Shown here in pieces: positions 61,401 through 64,000 of a stretch of 64,000 bases of DNA. Origin of the DNA: Parus major (Eukaryota; Chordata; Aves; Passeriformes; Paridae); the NCBI RefSeq assembly GCF_001522545.3, contig NC_031773.1, positions 37,661,466 through 37,725,465 of the forward strand, given 5' to 3'. Made by a program: the position numbers and the translations under genes. The notes under the pieces were generated by a model that was given only the letters and a program-made list of their open reading frames with translations, searched no databases and had not been told where the DNA came from. Numbering within the stretch: the stretch's first letter is position 1; each line of letters begins with the position of its first letter.

Positions 61401-62388
61401 ACATGATTTAATTGGCTTACTCAGAGTTAGCAAAACATGGATAGTGTGGATGGTAAGGAAATTTGGGTTTAGGTGCAAATGCAGTTATAGATTTAATTGT
61501 GTAAATTGCACCAGTAGCATGCTAAGATTTTATAAAATAACTTCCCATGTAACTTCTTTAATTTCAGTCTGGTTAGAATGTAAATTTAATCTATTATTTC
61601 TTTTTTTGACAATAGCTCAGCATGATGGGAATGTTACCAAGTGGTATGATGCCTACTTCAACAGACCAAGGCCATATTTTACAAATGAAGGCTTTCCAAA
61701 CCCACCATGCATAGAAGGAAAAGAAGATCGGAGTGGGAAAGAAGAGATATATGTCATAGGTGCTGATACTACATGTCTGATACCAGGCAGTCAAGACAAA
61801 ATATGTAATGGCCCACTGAAACCAAGAAAGCAGTACCTGTAAGTACATTTGTCTCCATGTTTGTCCAAGAGACAGACTTAAGTGCAACATAGATTTATGT
61901 AAACACTCAAATACTTAATAATAATAATATAAAAGTAATAACATATAGTTAAATTAGAAGAGGAGGAGACTGAACTGATCATCATATGGACCTAATTTTA
62001 ACTTTTTTGGCAGAGCATAGATATGGGAGAAAAATTTTTAACAAAATTTTTCAGCAAAAGAAGATGCTAATTGAGTTATTAAATGAAATAAATCCAAATT
62101 CAAGATAAGTAATTCACAGTGGGGTTTTTTTATACGTTTAAGATTTTGACACTGAGTTCTTGATATCTGTCATAATGTCACTTTTGTAGGTTATTAATGA
62201 TTTTAAATATATTATACTAAACTTAAATATATTATTTTAGTTTGTAAATGAAACCATATTTAAGAAAAGGCACTTAAACTTTATTTCATTAGTTTTCCTG
62301 GTTTTCTTTCACAGATTTAAATTCAGAGCCACCAACATTAAGGGGCAGTTTACAGATTCTGACTATTCTGACCCTGTCAAAACATTGG
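385..62388 (+). CDS. PTPRQ: PTPRQ (receptor-type tyrosine phosphatase Q), partial: 29 internal coding exons of the ectodomain
   Basis: Seen: 29 exons joined in one open frame (5256 nt, 1752 codons), with about 15 FN3 repeats and then a membrane-proximal region with four cysteines (MPICYY, PPCIEG, TTCLIP, KICNGP). Exon order, lengths and motifs such as [20 protein letters not shown] and [12 protein letters not shown] fit vertebrate PTPRQ as I know it. Family knowledge: PTPRQ is a type I membrane protein of the R3 receptor phosphatase group. It is found on inner-ear hair-cell stereocilia, where it is needed for shaft connectors. Its cytoplasmic domain dephosphorylates phosphoinositides better than phosphotyrosine, and human mutations cause deafness. 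The signal peptide, first FN3 domains, transmembrane helix and phosphatase domain are not in the window. All domain-boundary introns are phase 1. No internal stop or frameshift is seen, so the gene looks functional. A different R3 paralogue (PTPRB, PTPRJ, PTPRO) is unlikely given the exon 27-29 sequence. Confidence 0.95.
585..1987 (+). other. PTPRQ: Intron 1
   Basis: AT-rich intron. It holds a cluster of TGTTATAACA-type palindromic copies near 981-1022 and a short CA/TG-rich patch near 1625-1665. No coding signal seen. Confidence 0.8.
979..1022. repeat. Clustered TTATAACA palindromes
   Basis: Three near-identical copies of TTGTTATAACA / TGTTATAACA within about 45 bp, two inside a repeated ATAGTATTGTTATAACA unit. 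Each core is self-complementary. It is probably a short AT-rich tandem duplication with no assigned function. Confidence 0.6.
1988..2237 (+). CDS. PTPRQ: PTPRQ local exon 2: Ser/Thr-rich insert and second half of FN3 a
   Basis: Acceptor TTATAG at 1982-1987 and donor GTACGT at 2238; phase 0 to phase 1. The first part is a low-complexity Ser/Thr/Pro stretch (for example [10 protein letters not shown] and [12 protein letters not shown]). It sits between FN3 strands and looks like a mucin-type O-glycosylated loop. The second half ([20 protein letters not shown]) carries the F-strand Tyr of the FN3 fold and ends RTPES. Human PTPRQ, as I recall it, has a similar but divergent Ser/Thr loop here. Confidence 0.93.
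2238..3382 (+). other. PTPRQ: Intron 2
   Basis: AT-rich intron of 1.1 kb with no repeat or second gene recognised. It ends at acceptor TTTAAG (3377-3382). Confidence 0.8.
3383..3511 (+). CDS. PTPRQ: PTPRQ local exon 3: FN3 domain b, first half
   Basis: Acceptor TTTAAG at 3377-3382 and donor GTAAGT at 3512; symmetric phase 1-1. It opens with VPEDPPQN, the usual start of a PTPRQ FN3 repeat, and has the core Trp in SVMWDPP. Here the PNG motif is replaced by IVTGKFS, as in the known PTPRQ domain at this position. One sequon, NIT. Confidence 0.92.
3512..4239 (+). other. PTPRQ: Intron 3
   Basis: AT-rich intron with a (TTGG)3-like patch at 4076-4088. No other feature seen. Confidence 0.75.
4240..4386 (+). 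CDS. PTPRQ: PTPRQ local exon 4: FN3 domain b, second half
   Basis: Acceptor TTCCAG at 4234-4239 and donor GTAAGC at 4387; symmetric phase 1-1. It encodes the E-G strands, with [19 protein letters not shown] holding the F-strand Tyr. The next domain's acceptor matches its phase. The open ATG frame at 4243 is a different, non-coding frame. Sequons NST and NLT. Confidence 0.92.
4387..6109 (+). other. PTPRQ: Intron 4 with a GC-richer island
   Basis: Mostly AT-rich intron. A GC-rich patch at about 4690-4980 stands out and has short overlapping open frames with no recognised domain. An AT dinucleotide-rich stretch lies at about 5550-5640. No splice signals suggest an extra PTPRQ exon. Confidence 0.7.
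5550..5650. repeat. AT-rich simple-sequence tract
   Basis: Runs of TATA, ATAGATATATAT and similar units covering about 100 bp. Degenerate AT microsatellite in intron 4. Confidence 0.6.
6110..6282 (+). CDS. PTPRQ: PTPRQ local exon 5: FN3 domain c, first part
   Basis: Acceptor ATTTAG at 6104-6109 and donor GTATTA at 6283; phase 1 to phase 0. It starts [15 protein letters not shown], with core Trp in IIWRKP and motif [14 protein letters not shown]. The following exon is an insert and not the expected second half, so this domain spans three exons. Confidence 0.92.
7413..7510 (-). mobile_element. tRNA-derived SINE relic (MIR/CORE-SINE-like)
   Basis: Read on the minus strand, an A-box-like TAACTCAACTGG (complement of 7491-7502) is followed at tRNA-like distance by a B-box-like GTTCAAGTCC (complement of 7448-7457). 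A perfect 4-bp D stem (ACTC/GAGT) surrounds the loop AACTGGTTATT. The acceptor stem does not pair and the T arm lacks one base, so this is not a working tRNA. The tail resembles the ancient MIR/CORE-SINE layout, but the family is uncertain. Confidence 0.45.
7921..8130 (+). repeat. Polypyrimidine-rich tract
   Basis: About 200 bp strongly enriched in C+T on the + strand (CTCTCTCTCTTTTCTG, TTTCTCCTCTC and similar). It ends 500 bp before exon 6. Low-complexity sequence; a regulatory role is only speculation. Confidence 0.55.
8198..8237. repeat. 20-bp tandem duplication (2 copies)
   Basis: TGAAATCCTCTTGTTTTCCG is followed directly by the same unit with one change (CTG for CCG at the end). A recent small duplication within intron 5. 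Confidence 0.8.
8631..8844 (+). CDS. PTPRQ: PTPRQ local exon 6: acidic/Pro-rich insert within FN3 c
   Basis: Acceptor ACTCGTAG (8623-8630) and donor GTAAGA at 8845; phase 0 to phase 1. About 71 codons rich in Pro, Ser, Asp, Glu and Asn ([24 protein letters not shown]). It has no FN3 core residues and looks like a flexible loop inside the domain. LYEGSAEM is a motif I recall from mammalian PTPRQ at this position, which supports the exon. The remainder seems poorly conserved. Confidence 0.88.
8845..10530 (+). other. PTPRQ: Intron 6
   Basis: AT-rich 1.7-kb intron with a poly-T run near 9459-9475. No gene or repeat family recognised. Confidence 0.75.
10531..10683 (+). CDS. PTPRQ: PTPRQ local exon 7: FN3 domain c, last part
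   Basis: Acceptor CTCACAG ending 10530 and donor GTAAAT at 10684; symmetric phase 1-1. It encodes the E-G strands ([20 protein letters not shown]), including the F-strand Tyr, and ends TARTQEQ. Only 115 bp of intron separate it from exon 8. Confidence 0.92.
10799..10978 (+). CDS. PTPRQ: PTPRQ local exon 8: FN3 domain d, first half
   Basis: Acceptor GTTTAAG ending 10798 and donor GTACAG at 10979; symmetric phase 1-1. It begins [12 protein letters not shown], with core Trp in LLYWDPP and motif [10 protein letters not shown]. Sequons NIS, NET and NNS. The preceding 115-bp intron is the shortest traced here. Confidence 0.92.
10979..11787 (+). other. PTPRQ: Intron 8
   Basis: 0.8-kb AT-rich intron ending in TTTTCAG. 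Short open frames here have no domain content. Confidence 0.8.
11788..11895 (+). CDS. PTPRQ: PTPRQ local exon 9: FN3 domain d, second half
   Basis: Acceptor TTTTCAG ending 11787 and donor GTAATA at 11896; symmetric phase 1-1. It encodes [20 protein letters not shown], the characteristic PTPRQ F-strand segment, and ends VRTPED. The in-frame ATG at 11712 lies in the intron. Confidence 0.92.
11896..14323 (+). other. PTPRQ: Intron 9
   Basis: 2.4-kb AT-rich intron. No repeat family, RNA gene or coding exon recognised. The branch/pyrimidine region before exon 10 is a run of T at 14299-14306. Confidence 0.75.
14324..14605 (+). CDS. PTPRQ: PTPRQ local exon 10: complete FN3 domain e
   Basis: Acceptor GTTGCAG ending 14323 and donor GTGTGT at 14606, a weaker but valid GT site; symmetric phase 1-1. 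A whole FN3 domain in one exon of 94 codons: [11 protein letters not shown] start, core Trp in [18 protein letters not shown], and [14 protein letters not shown]. Sequons NVT, NAS, NIS and NQS. Confidence 0.93.
14606..14980 (+). other. PTPRQ: Intron 10
   Basis: Short intron (375 bp) with an A-run near 14866-14875 and a good pyrimidine tract before TTCTAG. Confidence 0.85.
14981..15163 (+). CDS. PTPRQ: PTPRQ local exon 11: FN3 domain f, first half, with a GC splice donor
   Basis: Acceptor CTTCTAG ending 14980. No usable GT lies at the expected end. The frame and FN3 spacing point to CAG|GCCAGT with GC at 15164-15165, phase 1-1. The encoded sequence starts [15 protein letters not shown], has [14 protein letters not shown] and ends [10 protein letters not shown] before exon 12. 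FN3 domain f has Phe-Phe (LSFFPP) where most repeats have Trp, as PTPRQ does elsewhere from memory. Sequons NIT, NIS, NGT and NTT. A GT at 15155 would remove three residues. Confidence 0.85.
15164..15858 (+). other. PTPRQ: Intron 11 (putative GC-AG intron)
   Basis: 695 bp, beginning GCCAGT and ending TTTAG after a (TTG)4-5 run near 15838-15857. The open frame continues about 145 bp into it (to 15312), which would give a read-through isoform if retained. Confidence 0.75.
15859..15960 (+). CDS. PTPRQ: PTPRQ local exon 12: FN3 domain f, second half
   Basis: Acceptor TTGTTTAG ending 15858 and donor GTAAGT at 15961; symmetric phase 1-1. It encodes [20 protein letters not shown] and ends LTDED. 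The junction codon with exon 11 becomes Asp. Confidence 0.92.
15961..18228 (+). other. PTPRQ: Intron 12
   Basis: 2.3-kb AT-rich intron, ending in TTTTATAG. No repeat family or gene recognised. Confidence 0.75.
18229..18349 (+). CDS. PTPRQ: PTPRQ local exon 13: FN3 domain g, first half
   Basis: Acceptor TTTATAG ending 18228 and donor GTAAGA at 18350; phase 1 to phase 2, the only phase-2 split inside an FN3 domain here. It starts [14 protein letters not shown], with core Trp in KLSWKPP and [14 protein letters not shown]. The terminal TG joins the first G of exon 14 to form Trp. Confidence 0.93.
18350..22042 (+). other. PTPRQ: Intron 13
   Basis: 3.7-kb AT-rich intron with several T-runs. Open frames on both strands at 19771-20200 have no domain features. 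Nothing else identified. Confidence 0.7.
22043..22203 (+). CDS. PTPRQ: PTPRQ local exon 14: FN3 domain g, second half
   Basis: Acceptor CTTTAG ending 22042 and donor GTAAGC at 22204; phase 2 to phase 1. It encodes [14 protein letters not shown] and then [20 protein letters not shown], and ends RTSEG. It contains a single Cys in the F strand (YNCEYS), which as I recall is Val in human PTPRQ. One sequon, NRS. Confidence 0.92.
22204..23763 (+). other. PTPRQ: Intron 14
   Basis: 1.6-kb AT-rich intron. No repeat family or gene recognised. Confidence 0.75.
23764..23909 (+). CDS. PTPRQ: PTPRQ local exon 15: FN3 domain h, first half
   Basis: Acceptor TTTCCAG ending 23763 and donor GTAAGC at 23910; phase 1 to phase 0. 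It starts [14 protein letters not shown], with core Trp in MLSWSPP and [14 protein letters not shown]. Sequons NLT and NNS. A 6.5-kb intron separates it from its partner exon. Confidence 0.93.
24163..24189. repeat. (TA)13 microsatellite
   Basis: Uninterrupted TA dinucleotides in intron 15. Confidence 0.95.
25796..25838. repeat. Degenerate TA-rich microsatellite
   Basis: Interrupted TATATA/ACATATAT units over about 40 bp. Confidence 0.75.
28468..28502. repeat. Short tandem duplication around AAGGTAATTATTTAA
   Basis: Two copies of AAGGTAATTATTTAA separated by a few bases (GT), followed by a further AGGT. A local duplication in intron 15. Confidence 0.75.
28564..28707. repeat. Compound trinucleotide microsatellite TAA14-TAG5-CAG7-TAG19
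   Basis: Four consecutive blocks in the same register: 14 TAA (28564-28605), 5 TAG (28606-28620), 7 CAG (28621-28641) and 19 TAG (28642-28698), then TAA-CAA-CAG. Each block differs from its neighbour by one base. This suggests point mutation followed by expansion. The minus-strand Tyr/Cys-rich open frame across it is an artefact of the repeat. Confidence 0.95.
30409..30574 (+). CDS. PTPRQ: PTPRQ local exon 16: FN3 domain h, second half
   Basis: Acceptor CTCTTTAG ending 30408 after a CT-rich tract, and donor GTAAGT at 30575; phase 0 to phase 1. It encodes [32 protein letters not shown] and TDQD. The last base is A, so the junction codon with exon 17 is Ile where most repeats have Val or Ala. 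Sequons NFT, NDS, NVS and NKT. Confidence 0.92.
30575..31051 (+). other. PTPRQ: Intron 16
   Basis: 477-bp AT-rich intron; nothing recognised beyond splice signals. Confidence 0.85.
31052..31342 (+). CDS. PTPRQ: PTPRQ local exon 17: complete FN3 domain i
   Basis: Acceptor CTCATAG ending 31051 and donor GTAAGA at 31343; symmetric phase 1-1. One exon holds the whole domain: [13 protein letters not shown], core Trp in [20 protein letters not shown] and [18 protein letters not shown], ending RTDED. Sequons NIS, NVS and NTS. Confidence 0.93.
31574..31849 (+). CDS. PTPRQ: PTPRQ local exon 18: complete FN3 domain j
   Basis: Acceptor CATATAG ending 31573 and donor GTGAGA at 31850; symmetric phase 1-1. 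It encodes [35 protein letters not shown] and [20 protein letters not shown]. It lies 231 bp after exon 17, so domains i and j form a compact pair. Sequons NLS and NSS. Confidence 0.93.
31850..32635 (+). other. PTPRQ: Intron 18
   Basis: 786-bp intron ending CTTTTGCAG. No repeat or gene recognised. Confidence 0.8.
32636..32787 (+). CDS. PTPRQ: PTPRQ local exon 19: FN3 domain k, first half
   Basis: Acceptor TTTTGCAG ending 32635 and donor GTATGT at 32788; phase 1 to phase 0. It encodes [14 protein letters not shown], core Trp in LKWDPS and a variant motif [10 protein letters not shown]. It ends EKLFFW. Sequons NLT, NYT and NNT. Confidence 0.92.
32788..34403 (+). other. PTPRQ: Intron 19
   Basis: 1.6-kb intron with an A-rich run (about 33207-33231) and a CR1 3'-end relic (about 33285-33420). 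A 119-codon open frame at 33732-34091 has no recognisable domain and no flanking splice logic; treated as chance. Confidence 0.7.
33285..33420 (+). mobile_element. CR1 LINE 3'-end relic
   Basis: The stretch from AGGGCCAGGATGGGTGGAGC through GATGATCTTTATGGTTCCTT and CCAACTCAAACCAAACTATG follows the 3' untranslated end of avian CR1 LINEs. About 135 bp, severely 5'-truncated and diverged, + orientation. Confidence 0.75.
34404..34545 (+). CDS. PTPRQ: PTPRQ local exon 20: FN3 domain k, second half
   Basis: Acceptor TCCTTAAG ending 34403; the nearby CAG at 34411-34413 is out of frame. Donor CAG|GTTAGA at 34546; phase 0 to phase 1. It encodes [18 protein letters not shown] and [18 protein letters not shown]. 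One sequon, NIS. Confidence 0.9.
34546..36194 (+). other. PTPRQ: Intron 20
   Basis: 1.6-kb intron with a 13-bp minisatellite at 35746-35836 and TAAGGAACTT/AGATAAATAAGGA short repeats just before it (about 35684-35711). Confidence 0.8.
35746..35836. repeat. 13-bp minisatellite, 7 units, with 39-bp higher-order period
   Basis: Seven adjacent 13-mers of the form GAGTAGGTTTATA / GAGTAGGATTGTA / GACTAGGATTGTA. The variants recur in the order A-B-C, A'-B'-C', A, giving a 39-bp super-unit. A partial eighth unit (GAGTATGTATG) follows. Confidence 0.93.
36195..36464 (+). CDS. PTPRQ: PTPRQ local exon 21: complete FN3 domain l
   Basis: Acceptor CTTTAAG ending 36194 and donor GTAAAT at 36465; symmetric phase 1-1. 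It encodes [37 protein letters not shown] and [15 protein letters not shown], ending TTLPEK. The two cysteines (NFGCIA and QICNAT) lie on the A and G strands and could form a disulfide. Sequons NST, NFS, NVT and NAT. Confidence 0.92.
36465..45970 (+). other. PTPRQ: Intron 21 (9.5 kb, longest)
   Basis: Mostly AT-rich, with GC-richer patches near 37570-38000, 38330-38600 and 44600-44760. A 20-bp duplication lies at 40752-40790. Open frames here (for example 40074-40400) carry no recognised domain. Exons 21 and 22 join in phase and in expected FN3 order, so no missing exon is implied. Confidence 0.7.
40752..40790. repeat. About 20-bp tandem duplication
   Basis: TTTCTTTATTAATATGGAT followed by TTTCTTTATGTAATATGGAT, then a third partial TTCTTTA. 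Confidence 0.8.
45971..46303 (+). CDS. PTPRQ: PTPRQ local exon 22: complete, enlarged FN3 domain m
   Basis: Acceptor TTTGTAG ending 45970 and donor GTAAGT at 46304; symmetric phase 1-1. The longest exon here (111 codons). It begins [14 protein letters not shown] with core Trp in TLHWRSP. PNG is replaced by [11 protein letters not shown]. An extra segment with two Cys and Trp/acidic residues ([15 protein letters not shown]) precedes [20 protein letters not shown]. The last base T makes the junction codon Ser where the usual codon is Ala. The paired cysteines match this PTPRQ domain elsewhere from memory. Confidence 0.93.
46457..46486. repeat. (TA)15 microsatellite
   Basis: Uninterrupted TA dinucleotides, 150 bp after exon 22. 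Confidence 0.95.
51571..51746. repeat. Diverged direct repeat, about 65 bp, offset 108-109 bp
   Basis: The segment from about 51571 (GTGGTAGACTGAAAAGAAGG, CACCATGAAG, AAGTTCTAGAAATATGTACA) recurs from about 51680 (GTAGTAGATCCGAAAACAAG, CACCCTGGAG, AAGTTCTGTAATTATCTACA). Substantial substitutions suggest an old duplication or two copies of an unrecognised element. Confidence 0.7.
52465..52586 (+). CDS. PTPRQ: PTPRQ local exon 23: FN3 domain n, first half
   Basis: Acceptor TCCTACAG ending 52464 and donor GTAAGG at 52587; phase 1 to phase 0. It encodes [14 protein letters not shown], core Trp in NVSWSEP, and [12 protein letters not shown] in place of the PNG motif. Sequons NVT and NVS. Confidence 0.93.
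52587..56279 (+). other. PTPRQ: Intron 23
   Basis: 3.7-kb AT-rich intron. It contains an ancient MIR-like SINE relic (about 52970-53120) and short tandem GTATGACAAGGG copies near 53805-53841. No gene recognised. Confidence 0.72.
52970..53120 (-). mobile_element. Ancient MIR-type SINE relic
   Basis: On the + strand, GATTTTACAAACCAAAGTAG, then ATGACTTGTACAAAGTTACA and TTGCACTTGGTGCTCTGTCC follow, in order and spacing, the reverse complement of a MIR SINE (TTTACAGATGAGGAAACTGA, GACTTGCCCAAGGTCACA, GTGCTCTATCCACTA as remembered). Heavily diverged, as expected for an amniote-wide element. Confidence 0.65.
56280..56466 (+). CDS. PTPRQ: PTPRQ local exon 24: FN3 domain n, second half
   Basis: Acceptor TTTTACAG ending 56279 and donor CAG|GTTGGT at 56467; phase 0 to phase 1. 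The neighbouring GTAATT at 56471 would break the frame in exon 25. It encodes [18 protein letters not shown], then [18 protein letters not shown], and ends VSTFEA. Confidence 0.91.
56807..56834. repeat. 14-bp tandem duplication
   Basis: TGGGATGACCCATG occurs twice in direct succession, flanked by a partial CCCATG before and TGG after. Confidence 0.85.
57560..57592. repeat. TA-rich microsatellite
   Basis: TATATATATATATATATGTATATGTAT-type run in intron 24. Confidence 0.85.
58736..58980 (+). CDS. PTPRQ: PTPRQ local exon 25: FN3 domain o, first part
   Basis: Acceptor TTATTTCAG ending 58735 and donor GTAAGA at 58981; phase 1 to phase 0. It encodes [36 protein letters not shown] and [10 protein letters not shown]. 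This is the last recognisable FN3 repeat and is very close to PTPRQ of other vertebrates as I know it. Sequons NIT, NLS and NVS. Confidence 0.94.
58981..59591 (+). other. PTPRQ: Intron 25
   Basis: 611-bp intron. The open frame runs a short way past the donor and then stops at 59052. No other feature. Confidence 0.85.
59592..59658 (+). CDS. PTPRQ: PTPRQ local exon 26: FN3 domain o, last part
   Basis: Acceptor TTTTTTAAG ending 59591 and donor GTATGT at 59659; phase 0 to phase 1. Only 67 nt: [20 protein letters not shown] then IK. It completes the F and G strands of the last FN3. Too short to stand out as an open frame by itself. Confidence 0.92.
59659..60232 (+). other. PTPRQ: Intron 26
   Basis: 574-bp AT-rich intron with a T-run at 60027-60038. 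No other feature. Confidence 0.85.
60233..60391 (+). CDS. PTPRQ: PTPRQ local exon 27: membrane-proximal ectodomain, part 1
   Basis: Acceptor AAAAACAG ending 60232, with a weak pyrimidine tract, and donor GTAGAA at 60392; symmetric phase 1-1. It encodes [20 protein letters not shown], then [20 protein letters not shown] and VLVAEAG. This non-canonical Ig-like/FN3-like segment is diagnostic for PTPRQ. It provides the first of four cysteines in this region. Confidence 0.94.
60392..61615 (+). other. PTPRQ: Intron 27
   Basis: 1.2-kb intron. A long open frame begins at 61333 and runs into exon 28, but its first 94 codons are intron. No gene seen. Confidence 0.8.
61616..61838 (+). CDS. PTPRQ: PTPRQ local exon 28: membrane-proximal ectodomain, part 2
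   Basis: Acceptor ACAATAG ending 61615 and donor GTAAGT at 61839; phase 1 to phase 2. It encodes [20 protein letters not shown], then [34 protein letters not shown] and LKPRKQY. Three cysteines and one sequon (NVT). It is strongly similar to PTPRQ orthologues as remembered. Confidence 0.95.
61839..62314 (+). other. PTPRQ: Intron 28
   Basis: 476-bp AT-rich intron with an (AAT)4 patch near 61917-61928. Confidence 0.85.
62315..62388 (+). CDS. PTPRQ: PTPRQ local exon 29: membrane-proximal ectodomain, part 3
   Basis: Acceptor TTTCACAG ending 62314 and donor GTAAGA at 62389; phase 2 to phase 1. 74 nt encoding [20 protein letters not shown] then VKTL. In PTPRQ this directly precedes the transmembrane segment, so the next exon should carry the membrane helix. 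That exon is not found before 64000. Confidence 0.94.
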
Positions 62389-64000
62389 GTAAGAAGACTC
62401 TAATTTACTGAAGTATTTCTCTATTTCTAAAGAGTCTACACAATTCCATGTTTCTTTTTAGTCAAGTGGTTTCCATGAAATCAATAATCCCTGTGTTTGT
62501 TGGATGTAGCTTAACTAGAATGACTGAAGAAATATATCCATTGCCTTATATGTCCTTTTGATGTTGTCAAGAGATTCTATGTGAGCCTGGACTGTTAAAT
62601 GAAGAGGCAGTATTGATAAAGATTTTTTGCAGAGATTCAAGTATACCAATAAAAATGTTGCCAGGATAGTTCACATTGTTTGGCAAACAATAGCCAGTAG
62701 CTATTCTGTTTGTGTTGTTTCCTTCTGTAGTGGATGTAGAACTAGTATTGGATACTCTTGGCTGCGTGACAAATTGGCTGGGTGGCCGTGCCCAAAGAAT
62801 GGTGGTTAAATGGAGCTCCATCCAGCTGGCAGCTGGTCCCTAGTGGAGTTCCCCAGGGCTCAGTATTTGGCCAGTCCTCTTTAATGTCCCTGTTGATGAC
62901 CTGACTGAGGGGATCAAGGTTACCTTCAGTCAGTTTGCAGGTAACACCAGGTTCAGCAGGAGTGTTGATCTGCTGGAGTCAGGAATGCCCTGCAGAGGGA
63001 TCTGGACAGGCTGGATCAATGGACCGAGGCCAACTGGATGAGGTTCAACAAGGCCAAGTGCTGGGTCCTGCACTTGGGTCACAACAACCCCATGCAGTGC
63101 TACAGGCTGGGGACACAGTGCCTGGAAACTGCCCAAGGGATAAAGGAGCTGGGGGTGCTGGTGACAGTGGCTGAACATGAGCCAGCAGTGCCCAGGGGGC
63201 CCAGAAGGGCATCATCCTGGCCTGGGTCAGCAATGGTGTGGCCAGCAGGAGCAGGGCAGGGATTGTCCCCTTGTATTTGGCACTGGTGAGGCCACACCTT
63301 GAGTCCTGTCTGGTTCTGGTCCCATGGCTGCAAGAAAGACATTGACGGGCTGGAGCGTGTCAGGGAAAGGCAATGGAACTGATGAGGGGTCTGGAGCACA
63401 AGTCCTGTGAGGAGCAGCTGAGGGAGCTGGGGTCATTTAGTCTGGAGAAAAGGAAGCTCAGGAGAGATCTTACATCTCTCTACCTGAAGAGAGGTTGTGG
63501 CAAGATAGGTGTCAGTCTCTTCTCCCAGGTAACAACCAATAGGACAAGAGGAAATGTGGTGACAGGAGATGTTTAGATCAGATATCAGGAAAAATTTCTT
63601 CACAGAAAAAGTGTTAAGCATTAGAAAGGGCTGCCCAGGAAAGTGGTAGTCACTATCCCTGGAGGTATTTAAATGATGTGTAGATGTGGCACTTAGGGAC
63701 AGGATTTAGTGGTGGCCTTGGCAGTGCTGGGTAAGCAGCAGGACTTGATGATTTTAAAGGTCTTTTCTAACCTAAATGATTCTATGATTATATTCCAGTG
63801 AGCTTAATGGCAGGTCATCTGAGGGCATGACCCTTTAGCCCTTTCATCCTTCAGATACAGACAAAGCTCCATATGAATTAATAAATTATTATTGTCTAAT
63901 AGAATCCATCTGGTTCTAATAACTAGCCAATAAGCCAGGAGTTATTTGGTCTGAAATCAAACATAATTCCTTTGTGGCCATGTTGATATACCCCCAAAAT
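62389..64000 (+). other. PTPRQ: Intron 29, incomplete
   Basis: Intron continuing beyond the window. About 1 kb of it is a CR1 LINE. No transmembrane-coding exon is visible. Confidence 0.85.
62745..63792 (+). mobile_element. CR1 LINE, 5'-truncated
   Basis: About 1.05 kb. It begins within the reverse transcriptase part of CR1 ORF2 (GAGTTCCCCAGGGCTCAGTA corresponds to the VPQGS motif). It continues through a segment encoding MRFNKAKCWVLHLGHNNP and ends in the CR1 3' end with GATGATTTTAAAGGTCTTTT and ATTCTATGATTA. A one-base loss after the VPQGS region and later breaks make it inactive. CR1 is the dominant LINE of birds and other sauropsids. It is inserted in sense orientation in intron 29. Confidence 0.93.

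Noticed and set aside
61333..61842. 169-codon open frame taken as one coding unit
   Set aside because: Only 61616-61838 is coding. The part before the ACAATAG acceptor is intron and does not resemble PTPRQ.
1..64000. An undescribed defence, mobile or biosynthetic system
   Set aside because: The window is fully explained by one eukaryotic multi-exon gene plus ordinary intron repeats; no sequence evidence for another system.

Overview
The window is a stretch of vertebrate nuclear DNA, almost certainly from a bird or a close sauropsid relative. It is AT-rich with kilobase-scale introns. It carries one 5'-truncated CR1 LINE (about 62745-63792) and a small CR1 relic (about 33285-33420), each close to the CR1-type 3' end, plus two decayed tRNA-derived SINE relics. 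There is no sign of prokaryotic organisation: no operons, Shine-Dalgarno sites, insertion sequences or CRISPR.

One gene spans the window on the + strand: PTPRQ, receptor-type tyrosine phosphatase Q. I traced 29 consecutive internal coding exons from 385 to 62388. All have AG acceptors, 28 have GT donors and one appears to use a GC donor. The exons sum to 5256 nt (1752 codons) with one open frame, and every intron phase is compatible with the next exon. They encode about 15 fibronectin type III (FN3) domains, many with the W-x-P-P-x-x-P-N-G motif. A Cys-containing membrane-proximal ectodomain region typical of PTPRQ follows. The signal peptide, the first FN3 domains, the transmembrane helix and the phosphatase domain must lie outside the window.

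Layout: 385-11895, FN3 a-d, including a Ser/Thr-rich insert (exon 2) and an acidic/Pro-rich insert (exon 6). 14324-23909, FN3 e-g and the first half of h. 30409-36464, the rest of h and FN3 i-l in a compact cluster. A 9.5-kb intron (36465-45970) and a 6.2-kb intron (46304-52464) flank the exon for FN3 m. 52465-59658, FN3 n-o. 60233-62388, the membrane-proximal region. The rest is intron with microsatellites, a 13-bp minisatellite with 39-bp higher order, and transposon relics.

Exon letters and numbers are local to this window. I recognised PTPRQ from family knowledge without a database search. I found no evidence of an undescribed biological system. The most useful leads are the GC-AG intron, the in-frame removable FN3 modules, the two divergent inserts and several unusual repeats.
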